Assembly (NCBI GenBank): GCA_004340125.1
Contig: SLUK01000011.1
Span: 1-64,000 of the forward strand
Length of the DNA: 64,000 nucleotides
Direction: 5' to 3'
Source of the DNA: Harryflintia acetispora
Lineage (GTDB): Bacteria; Bacillota; Clostridia; Oscillospirales; Ruminococcaceae
Positions within the stretch are counted from its first letter, which is position 1. Each line of letters opens with the position of its first letter. Position numbers and translations under genes: made by a program. The notes beneath the pieces were generated by a model. The model was not told the origin of the DNA. It ran no database searches and worked only from the letters and a program-made list of their open reading frames with translations. Positions 1 through 6,505 of this stretch are shown one piece after another.

Positions 1-1
1 G

Positions 2-196
2 GCGATTTTGCCGCAGGACGAGGCGCTGGAAACGGAGATTTTTCATTCGGACGGCGCGAAGCAGTGCGCGGAGTGCGGAACGGCTTTCGTTCCCCATTCC
101 AACCGGGCGAAATATTGCGAGGCCTGCGCTGCAAGGGTACATCGGCGGCAGAAGAACCAAAGCGACAGAAAGAGACGGAACAACACGGACAAATAG
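2..196 (+). CDS. C-terminal end of a small zinc-ribbon protein of the integrative element (5' end outside window)
   Basis: The reading frame is already open at the window edge and stops at 194-196, so only the last ~64 codons are visible. They contain two CxxC pairs (CAECG and CEACA, about 18 residues apart) followed by a very basic tail rich in Arg, Lys and Gln, which suggests a small zinc-ribbon, possibly nucleic-acid-binding, protein. Short zinc-ribbon proteins with a basic tail are common cargo next to TnpW and serine recombinase genes in clostridial integrative elements; that is recalled context, not proof of function. An internal ATG at 8-10 could be a start, but the frame being open upstream makes a truncated view more likely. 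No function is assigned. Confidence 0.5.
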   Translation, partial: AILPQDEALETEIFHSDGAKQCAECGTAFVPHSNRAKYCEACAARVHRRQKNQSDRKRRNNTDK

Positions 197-227
197 GGGC
201 CTACAAGGCCTCATTTTACAGGGCTTT

Positions 228-297
228 GCGGACGGTATTCGGGGGTGGGCGGTATTGTTTCACGCCCACCCCCGAAAATCCGCTTCTAACCGTCCGC
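228..297. repeat. Large nested inverted repeat (70 bp)
   Basis: The outer arms GCGGACGGT (228-236) and ACCGTCCGC (289-297) are perfect, and inside them the arms TTCGGGGGTGGGCG (238-251) and CGCCCACCCCCGAA (263-276) are also perfect around an 11-nt loop. There is no U-run directly after it, so a simple terminator is unlikely. It sits in the otherwise gene-free stretch 197-397 between the zinc-ribbon gene and the TnpW-like gene. It could be an RNA structure, a protein-binding cruciform or part of a transfer origin; the sequence does not decide. Confidence 0.7.
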
Positions 298-397
298 AGG
301 AGGGGGCCGAGAGCAGCGACGAAATATAAAAGATTCTACAAAACAAATTAAGCGCCGCTCATGCGGCATTTCATATAGATACTAAGAAAGGATTTCT

Positions 398-574
398 ATG
401 GAGAATAGCAAGACCGGAACTTGCATGACCCGTATCAAAGAGTTGCCGCCGCTGACGCTCAAGCGCCAGATCGGCGGCACCACATATATTGTGTCCTCCC
501 GCTTCAGCGAACAGGCAAAGGAAGATATGGTCGCTAAGGTTAAACGCCTTATTTTGAGCGACAGCGGCCAGTAA
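398..574 (+). CDS. TnpW-like transposon-encoded small protein
   Basis: This 58-residue protein starts at an ATG preceded by AAAGGA at good spacing. Its core, LKRQIGGTTYIVSSRFS followed by a Lys-rich amphipathic helix ending KVKRLIL, matches what I recall of the TnpW family (small proteins of Tn4451-like elements, IGGTTY-type motif). The function of TnpW is not established; it normally lies close to the large serine recombinase, as here (the recombinase begins 87 bp downstream). The G+C-rich codon use resembles that of the recombinase pieces and not that of the AT-rich insertion. It is too short to be found reliably by length alone; the RBS and the family motif are the support. Confidence 0.7.
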   Translation: MENSKTGTCMTRIKELPPLTLKRQIGGTTYIVSSRFSEQAKEDMVAKVKRLILSDSGQ

Positions 575-579
575 CAATG

Positions 580-640
580 TTGCCCCGGACAGCTGGACAC
601 GGTATAATAGTAGTGTACATTACCGTTTGTCCGGCTGTCC
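580..640 (+). promoter_or_regulatory. Promoter of the recombinase gene, spanned by a large inverted repeat
   Basis: TTGCCC (580-585), a 17-bp spacer and a perfect TATAAT (603-608) form a likely sigma-A promoter. An imperfect inverted repeat overlaps it: left arm 587-604 begins GGACAGCTGGACACGG, right arm 621-640 ends GTTTGTCCGGCTGTCC. The arms flank the -10 box and the start point, so a bound protein or a cruciform would control transcription; autoregulation by the recombinase is a reasonable guess. A strong RBS (AAAGGAGG) follows just before the ATG at 662. Confidence 0.6.
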
Positions 641-661
641 CCTATAAAGGAGGACACGACT

Positions 662-1078
662 ATGAACAGACAGCCAGACAGGATTACCGCTTTGTATTGC
701 AGACTCTCCCGTGACGACGAGCTGCAAGGCGATAGCAACAGTATTGTAAATCAGAAAGAGATTTTATGGAGATACGCCGAAGAAAACCGTTTCCCCAATC
801 CCCGCTTTTTCGTGGATGATGGGTATTCCGGCACGAACTTTGACCGCCCGGGCTATCAGGAAATGATGGATTTGGTGGAGGACAGGCAGATAACGGCCAT
901 CATTGTGAAGGACCATTCCCGGCTGGGCCGGAACCGCCTTGTGATCGGCCAGCTCTTAGAGGAGATTCTGGAGGAGCACAATGTCCGCTATATCGCTGTG
1001 ACCGACAACATCGATTCCCTCAAGGGGCTGGACGATATGGTGGCGGTGCGGGATTTGTTCAAGAACACAGGTTGTTAG
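662..1078 (+). pseudogene. Large serine recombinase, N-terminal catalytic fragment (interrupted)
   Basis: The 138 residues form a resolvase/invertase catalytic domain: YCRLSRDDE contains the nucleophilic serine (Ser16), and DDGYSGTNFDRPGYQEM and KDHSRLGRNR are conserved motifs of TnpX/TndX-like site-specific recombinases. After the motif RDLF the family sequence is lost and the frame stops at 1076-1078. The missing remainder resumes at 5201 as NEWYARDTSKK, so the gene has been split by the 1067-5198 insertion. The fragment has the catalytic serine but lacks the DNA-binding recombinase and zinc-ribbon domains, so on its own it should not integrate or excise the element. It has a good promoter and RBS and is probably still transcribed. 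Confidence 0.85.
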
Positions 1079-1206
1079 TGTAGGGTGTGGGAAAAGCACA
1101 AGAAATCCAGTAACCATGCAGGTTTGTTGGCATACGGATTTTAGCGGCAAAGACAAATTGACATGGAAAGCGGGCGGAACAGCCTGCACAGATTGAAACG
1201 GCAGAA

Positions 1207-1240
1207 AGGACAAGCTCCAAGAAAAAGCTTGTCCTCTCTT
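1207..1240 (+). terminator. Hairpin terminator downstream of the recombinase fragment
   Basis: AGGACAAGCT (1207-1216) pairs perfectly with AGCTTGTCCT (1226-1235) around a 9-nt loop and is followed by CTCTTTTC. It would stop transcription entering from the recombinase promoter before the reverse transcriptase genes. The 130 bp between the junction and this hairpin contain no recognisable gene. Confidence 0.65.
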
Positions 1241-1288
1241 TTCATCGACAACGATGTTCTAGTTGTTTGAATGTGGATTTATTTATGT

Positions 1289-1302
1289 GCATTTGGTATA
1301 AT
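1289..1302 (+). promoter_or_regulatory. Probable promoter for the reverse transcriptase module
   Basis: A perfect TATAAT at 1297-1302 is preceded by TG one base upstream (extended -10, TGGTATAAT). The -35 region 17 bp further up (TGGATT, 1274-1279) is weak. It would give a leader of about 200 nt before the first reverse transcriptase gene. The leader is AT-rich, holds no gene and could contain part of a non-coding RNA. Confidence 0.45.
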
Positions 1303-1509
1303 GGCCTCATATACACTGGTAGATATTTCATCCTTGCGATAGAGTTTAACAATAATGATCAATTAAAAAATGTTTATTACACTAGCGGATTGCCTAAGAC
1401 TTGATGGTCAAACAGATGTTAGGGCAATAATGTAAAACTATTTTTATAAACGACAAAGGGAACCAACTTATAGACTTTTGTCATGAGGAATAAAATTGGG
1501 GGGATTGCT

Positions 1510-2862
1510 ATGAGAATCATGAATGAAATACAACGGGCAGTTAAGTATCTTAACGCTAGTGCTCCAGTTAGCGCCAAAATCGACGATGTCCAAATTGAAG
1601 CATATGTAATGCAAACCATTGATGATTTGAATAAAGGTAATTATGATTTTTCAACTTACGACTCTATAGTACTTAAGCAAGGTACAAAAAAACGTCAAGT
1701 TAAACTGTACAAGCTTTTTTCAACAGAGAACATCCTATGCCAGTATATCAAGCAGATATTGGATCGGATATTCAAGGTAAAGTATCCAAACCGGAACAAG
1801 GCTGTGCACACATTGTTTGATTTCTTTAAAGCAGTTAGGCAGATGTCAGAGTTTACTATTATTAAATTTGATTTTAAGGACTATTTTAATTCTGTATCAT
1901 CTATTTATGTTTTTGAGAAGTGCATAAAAGATCAAATGACAGATCGTGCTGAAACGGAACTAATTTCTGCATTCGCTACGCAGACGAAATATTCGTATGC
2001 AGGACTAAATACTTCAAATCTGTTCTCAGAGATAATTGCAATAAAGTTTGACGAATTAATTCGACAGGCGTTTTCGCAATATGGTTTACTTTTTTTTGAA
2101 CGATATATTGATGATACTATCATTATCCTGAATAATCACTTGGAACAGGCTACCTGTAACAATATCTTGGACTATTCCCTCCAGCAAGTTTATCATGATA
2201 CGAGCATTGCGACTAGTGTTCCGTGTAAAACTAAGTTTAATCCATCGAAGTTCAAACTAATAACCCGGCGTTCTTTAACTACGGCATGGTCATCAGTAGA
2301 TTTCTTAGGTTATGAATTTTTTTTCAGAACGGACACAAATGGCAAAACGGCAATGCAGTACGGAATAACTGCCGAGAAGCAGAATAAATATAGCGGACGA
2401 ATAGATGAAATTATTGAGGACTATAAACGAAACAATGATGTAGAACTTATGCGTCATAGAATATTAGCCTTTGCGTCGCGCACTGTCTACGTGAGTAAAA
2501 AGTATAGCAATAACATTTGGAAAGCAAAGGGGTTTATAAACAACTACGGTGAATTGCGATTTCTAATTGATACACGCCTAATACATCCGGATACAGAGAC
2601 TTTTTTAAAAAACATGATTGAGGATGCTTTTACCCGAAATGCTGTGCCAATTCCTTACTTTTTGAGACAGGCTAGTAATCAACGAGGATACAATCTATTG
2701 AAGAATATGATGATCAACAGGACGTTGTTACTTGTCGAGCACGTCGGATATGACAAGGCAAGTGTAGAAAAATTATGTACAAAAATTGGTATATCTGTTA
2801 CTGGGAAGGGGTATGGGGCGTTGGTACGAGAGTATTTGATAAAAACAAAGGTAGGATATTAA
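1510..2862 (+). CDS. Reverse transcriptase of a two-RT defence-like system (Drt3a-like, UG3-like)
   Basis: The 450-residue protein has reverse transcriptase palm motifs: motif A is KFDFKDYF with Asp121, and motif C is YIDD at residues 199-202, so the catalytic aspartates are present. It lacks the maturase and endonuclease parts of group II intron proteins and does not resemble retron RTs by neighbourhood. A ~450-residue RT followed by a ~665-residue RT matches my recollection of defence-associated RT type 3 (drt3a of group UG3, drt3b of group UG8), described in antiphage screens. ATG 1510 was chosen because GGGGGG lies 6 bp upstream; ATG 1483 has no good RBS. Codon use is AT-rich, unlike all flanking genes, which points to transfer. 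Assignment to UG3 is by size and arrangement, not by alignment. Confidence 0.6.
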   Translation: MRIMNEIQRAVKYLNASAPVSAKIDDVQIEAYVMQTIDDLNKGNYDFSTYDSIVLKQGTKKRQVKLYKLFSTENILCQYIKQILDRIFKVKYPNRNKAVHTLFDFFKAVRQMSEFTIIKFDFKDYFNSVSSIYVFEKCIKDQMTDRAETELISAFATQTKYSYAGLNTSNLFSEIIAIKFDELIRQAFSQYGLLFFERYIDDTIIILNNHLEQATCNNILDYSLQQVYHDTSIATSVPCKTKFNPSKFKLITRRSLTTAWSSVDFLGYEFFFRTDTNGKTAMQYGITAEKQNKYSGRIDEIIEDYKRNNDVELMRHRILAFASRTVYVSKKYSNNIWKAKGFINNYGELRFLIDTRLIHPDTETFLKNMIEDAFTRNAVPIPYFLRQASNQRGYNLLKNMMINRTLLLVEHVGYDKASVEKLCTKIGISVTGKGYGALVREYLIKTKVGY

Positions 2863-3050
2863 AACAATAGGACGAGGTTGTCCTCGCCCTATTGCCGGAA
2901 CTCCCCGTAGGGAGATGCCTGGACGTAATTCGCATCGTTATGTAAAAACACAGACGATGTGCAAAACGCCGATGATGTGTGTGCAGTAAACTGCACTGCA
3001 AGCTAATTGAGCTTGCAAAAATATTATAGCAGATACGGAGGTGGTTTTCA
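2863..3050 (+). ncRNA. Structured intergenic RNA between the two reverse transcriptase genes (candidate ncRNA of the system)
   Basis: Five consecutive hairpins fill 2865-3017. They are: CAATAGG-A-CGAGG with CCTCG-C-CCTATTG (2865-2894); CTCCC-CGTA-GGGAG (2901-2914); CGCATCGT with ACGATGTG (2931-2961, one G-U pair, 15-nt loop containing AAACACAG); GTGCAG-TAAA-CTGCAC (2981-2996); and TGCAAGCT-AATTG-AGCTTGCA (2997-3017). Only the ribosome-binding region follows before the next gene. DRT3 systems are reported to use a non-coding RNA with a dinucleotide-repeat template. Here the loop AACACA at 2947-2952 and the run TGTGTGTG at 2976-2983 are candidate template tracts. No coding frame is apparent. 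The RNA function is inferred from structure and position only. Confidence 0.6.
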
Positions 3051-5048
3051 ATGGCTTGGAGCGGAATTGAGCGCAATAAATTAGATTACATTTTGACTGA
3101 TTTATTGCCTGTAGAACTATCAGAACGATTTTCCTTTAAACCATTCTATGACTTTTTGTTACAGAAAAAACAACAGGACGAACTGAAACAAATTGCAGAT
3201 CAGATGAAAAAGGCATGTGCAAAAAGCGATCAGAAAATTTTTGAAAACGAATGGGGAACAATGCCTCTAAGATATAATATCCTTAAGGGGAACGATTCTC
3301 TGAGGCGTATGAGCCTTATTCAGCCATTTTCCGCTTTGAATATATACCTTTTTATGGAATGCTTCCAAAAAGATATTTTATATTTTTTTGAGGAAAATCA
3401 TCGATTTTCAATTCGTTACCATCGGAAATGCAATGATTTATATTACAAGACTCGTTCCAGTAAAACTACGCGATATGTACAGAACGTCACTCGAAAACTT
3501 GGGAAAAGTGTTTTGCAACAGACTGGGAGTTACTTCAAAGTATATCCCTTTGATTCTGTCAACTCATTTACTGCTTCCCGAAATTGGCGTATGTGTAATT
3601 ATGAATACAAGTATTTTGCGAAGATAGATTATAAATCCTGTTTTGATAGTATTTACTCCCATGTCTTTGCATGGATCATGGAGCGTAATGTCGTGGACTC
3701 TAAGAGTGCCAGTAATTCAAGCCTATTTCTGACCATTGATAGAATGTTGATGAATATTAATGGTAAAGCTTCGAATGGCATTGTTGTCGGACCGGAATAC
3801 TCTCGTTTAATTGCAGAAATTCTACTTGAGCAGATTGACAATGAGGTATTCCTTGCGCTTACGCAGGAGGGGTATGAGTGGAAGAAGGACTACAGAGTTT
3901 TTCGCTATGTTGATGATCTATATATCTTTACCAATATTCCACAAGCTAGAGAGTCAATTGTAAGGAACTACCGAAACGTGAGTGGCAAATACATGTTAAA
4001 TCTTAATGAACTGAAATACATCGAGTGTGATACTCCTGCAACATTTAGTAACTGGATTGAAAAGACACGGATACTTGCAGATAAAATTGACAAAAGTTTT
4101 CACAGCAAAGCTGAATATAAAGTACTAGATGCAGAACAACAGTGCCTTACAAAGCATGATGAATACATACCTGTGGACAGAATGAAGGATGAATTCATCA
4201 CTCTTATTAAGGAGTATCCCAATGATAAGCGAACCATAATCTCTTTCTTACTGTCGACCTTACTAAACAAAATTGCCATGTCATGTGCAGGATATAGACT
4301 TTTTTGCGAGAATAAAACTGGCAAGGCTATGCTTTTCGTGGAATTTGCATTGTTCATGTATGCTTTTTGCCCTTGTTTTGACAACACTAGAAAAATTATA
4401 TCCTTATTAGTGTACATGGATGATGAAGTCGGTTTCTCCAGAAAAAACAGCAGTGAAAATGATAAACTCCAACGGGCGATTAACCGATACGCCTTTGTTT
4501 TCCAGCGGGCTAACCTACCCGATATCTGCGATTGGTTCGTTTTGTTTAACGATTTCAATATTTCTTTGGATTCACAAACGGAGGATGCAATAATTAAAAC
4601 CGCAGAGGATATTGATAATCCAATAATTTGGGCGAATATTTTAATTTACTCTCATTATTATCAACCTTTTTTTGAAACTATAAGGGAAAAAGTAAATTTA
4701 ATTATCAAGGACAGGATTGACAGAATATCGCCTCATGAGCAGATGCTCCAAGATGAATTTTGGTATGTGCTGATATTTCACAACTGTACATTGCTTGATG
4801 TGAGTTGTCAGAGCCAAATACAGAATGTCATTAATTGCATAAAGAACGATGCAATGATAAATCCAAAAAACTTTCCCAATAAGAAAATTGCAATATTGAT
4901 TTGCGAATTTCTTAATACAAAAGATGGCTTCTTCAATTGGGACAATAGCACAAGAATAAGTGAAAGGCTTACGTATCGCACATTCCAACGAACATTGTTT
5001 AAGAAATACAAAGGCTCACGATATGGGCTATATGCAAGTATTGATTAA
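3051..5048 (+). CDS. Second reverse transcriptase of the two-RT system (Drt3b-like, UG8-like)
   Basis: The 665-residue protein begins at an ATG preceded by GGAGGTGG. The RT palm shows motif A FAKIDYKSCFDSIY with Asp193 and motif C FRYVDDLYIF with YVDD at residues 286-289, both intact. About 370 residues follow the palm and are predicted to be largely helical, without a nuclease or other motif I can name; long C-terminal helical regions are typical of UG/Abi-type RTs. Size and order after a ~450-residue RT suggest Drt3b. In DRT3 the two RTs are described as acting together in antiphage defence with an RNA partner. AT-rich codon use matches the first RT and contrasts with the host. Confidence 0.6.
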   Translation: MAWSGIERNKLDYILTDLLPVELSERFSFKPFYDFLLQKKQQDELKQIADQMKKACAKSDQKIFENEWGTMPLRYNILKGNDSLRRMSLIQPFSALNIYLFMECFQKDILYFFEENHRFSIRYHRKCNDLYYKTRSSKTTRYVQNVTRKLGKSVLQQTGSYFKVYPFDSVNSFTASRNWRMCNYEYKYFAKIDYKSCFDSIYSHVFAWIMERNVVDSKSASNSSLFLTIDRMLMNINGKASNGIVVGPEYSRLIAEILLEQIDNEVFLALTQEGYEWKKDYRVFRYVDDLYIFTNIPQARESIVRNYRNVSGKYMLNLNELKYIECDTPATFSNWIEKTRILADKIDKSFHSKAEYKVLDAEQQCLTKHDEYIPVDRMKDEFITLIKEYPNDKRTIISFLLSTLLNKIAMSCAGYRLFCENKTGKAMLFVEFALFMYAFCPCFDNTRKIISLLVYMDDEVGFSRKNSSENDKLQRAINRYAFVFQRANLPDICDWFVLFNDFNISLDSQTEDAIIKTAEDIDNPIIWANILIYSHYYQPFFETIREKVNLIIKDRIDRISPHEQMLQDEFWYVLIFHNCTLLDVSCQSQIQNVINCIKNDAMINPKNFPNKKIAILICEFLNTKDGFFNWDNSTRISERLTYRTFQRTLFKKYKGSRYGLYASID

Positions 5049-5200
5049 AGCATCAGAAATAATTAATACAAGCATCACTGAATAATTTTATCAAATGAAA
5101 TATTGTCCATCAACTATTTGGACTATGCGCCTTTGTCATTTTATATCAATTACTCGCTTAAAATTGTGATAAAAATCGAAAACCGTTGAATAATGTCGAG

Positions 5201-6436
5201 AACGAATGGTACGCGCGTGACACCAGCAAGAAAATCCGGGCCGTTTGGAAGGCAAAGAGCAGCGCCGGAAAAAGGCTATGTACCAATCCTCCCTATGGAT
5301 ACAGGAAAGACCCCGAGGACAAGGAACTCTGGCTGGTGGATGAGGAAGCCGCAAGGGTGGTGCGGGAGATTTTCAGCCTCTGTATTGCAGGCTTTGGGCC
5401 TATGCAGATTGCAAAGCGTCTGCAAAAAGAACAGGTGCTGAACCCCACCGCCTACCGGGAAGCTCACGGGCTGATTGTGGGCAATCCTACTCCCGCCGAC
5501 CCGTACCATTGGGACAACAAGGCGGTTGCGGCTATTCTGGAGCGTATGGAGTATCTGGGGCACACGGTGAACTTTAAAGTTACAAAGAAGTCCTATAAGA
5601 GCAAGAAGCGTATCAAGAATCCGCCGGAAAAATGGCAGATACTGCGCGACACCCACCCGGCCATCATCGAACAGGCACAATGGGACAGGGTGCAGGAACT
5701 CCGTAAGAACAAGCGCCGCCCCACAAAGACGGGCAAGCACAATATGTTCTCCGGGCTGGTAGAGTGCGCGGACTGCGGGGCAAAGCTGTACTACTGCACC
5801 AGCAACTATTTTGAGGAACGGCAAGACCACTTTGTGTGCTCCAATTACAAGAGCAATACGGGTAGTTGCACCGCTCATTTTATCCGGGCGGTGGTTCTGG
5901 AAAAGCTGGTGCTGGAACATCTGCAAAGGACAGTGCAGTATGTGCGGGAGTACGAAAGCGAGTTTGTGCGCTCTATGGGTGACAAGTCTGTGACGGAGCG
6001 CAAGAAAGAACTGGCGGCGAAGCGTCGGACGCTCATGCAGTCCCAGCGGCGCATGGAGGAACTGGACAGGCTTTTTGGGCGGCTCTATGAGGACAACGTA
6101 TCCGGGAAAATCTCTGACGAACGGTTTACAAAGCTGTCCGGCGGTTACGAAGCCGAACAGAAGGAACTGCAGGAAAAGGTTGCTATCCTGCAAACGGAGC
6201 TGACGGGGCAGGAGGAACAGGCCATGAATCTTGACCGCTTCCTTGCCATCGTCAAGAAATACACCGAGATAGAAGAGCTGACGCCCACCGTCTTAAATGA
6301 GTTCGTGGAGAAAATCATCGTCCACGCCCCGGACAAGAGTACCGGGAAACGGGTGCAGCAGGTGGAAATCAGCTATAACTGTGTCGGTGTGATTGAACTG
6401 CCGGATACCAACGCGACAAACAGCAAAACGGCATAG
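5201..6436 (+). pseudogene. Large serine recombinase, C-terminal DNA-binding fragment
   Basis: The family sequence resumes at NEWYARDTSKKIRAVWKAK, the linker helix after the catalytic domain. It continues with the recombinase domain (NPPYGYRKD, AILERMEYLGHTVNF), a zinc ribbon (CADCGAKLYYC with a second pair CSNYKSNTGSC), a long coiled coil and a C-terminal segment of the DUF4368 type. The frame is open upstream to a TTG at 5186, so a short fusion peptide could start there. With the 5' fragment the original protein would have been about 545 residues. No frameshift or stop is visible inside this part, so precise removal of the insertion would restore an intact gene. It has no catalytic serine by itself. 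Confidence 0.85.
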
Positions 6437-6452
6437 TCTTTTGACTATGCCG
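6429..6452. terminator. Bidirectional terminator at the end of the element
   Basis: CGGCATAGTC (6429-6438) pairs perfectly with GACTATGCCG (6443-6452) around TTTT and overlaps the recombinase stop codon. On the minus strand the hairpin is followed by TTTTGCTGTTTG, so it also serves the acyl-CoA synthetase operon. The right end of the element must lie near here, between about 6437 and 6505; I cannot name the exact attachment site. Confidence 0.6.
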
Positions 6453-6505
6453 TTCGCTGGGACAGCACTTCTTTATTCGCGGCCGCACTCCGGTGGTCCC
6501 TCTCT

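Larger units (their letters stand above)
1067..5198 (+). mobile_element. 4.1 kb AT-rich insertion carrying a two-reverse-transcriptase module, inside the recombinase gene
   Basis: The recombinase reading frame is continuous if this segment is removed. Base composition drops sharply inside it. The junctions read TTGTTCAAGAAC|ACAGG on the left and GTCGAGAAC|GAATGG on the right. If the empty site encoded RDLFKNEW, the repeat AGAAC (1062-1066 and 5199-5203) is a 5-bp target duplication; if it encoded RDLFNEW, only AA is shared, as with the 2-bp core of serine integrases. No transposase or integrase gene, and no convincing terminal inverted repeats, are visible inside, so the means of insertion is unknown. 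Exact limits are uncertain by a few bases. Confidence 0.75.

Noticed and set aside
1510..5048. Diversity-generating retroelement or retron
   Set aside because: No template/variable repeat pair or target gene, no Avd-like gene, and no msr/msd-like inverted repeat arrangement; two large RTs do not fit either class.
1067..5198. Group II intron splitting the recombinase
   Set aside because: A reverse transcriptase inside an interrupted gene suggests it, but there are two RTs, neither has a maturase/endonuclease part, the 3' end has no domain V-like hairpin, and the 5' end lacks a GTGYG start at the junction.
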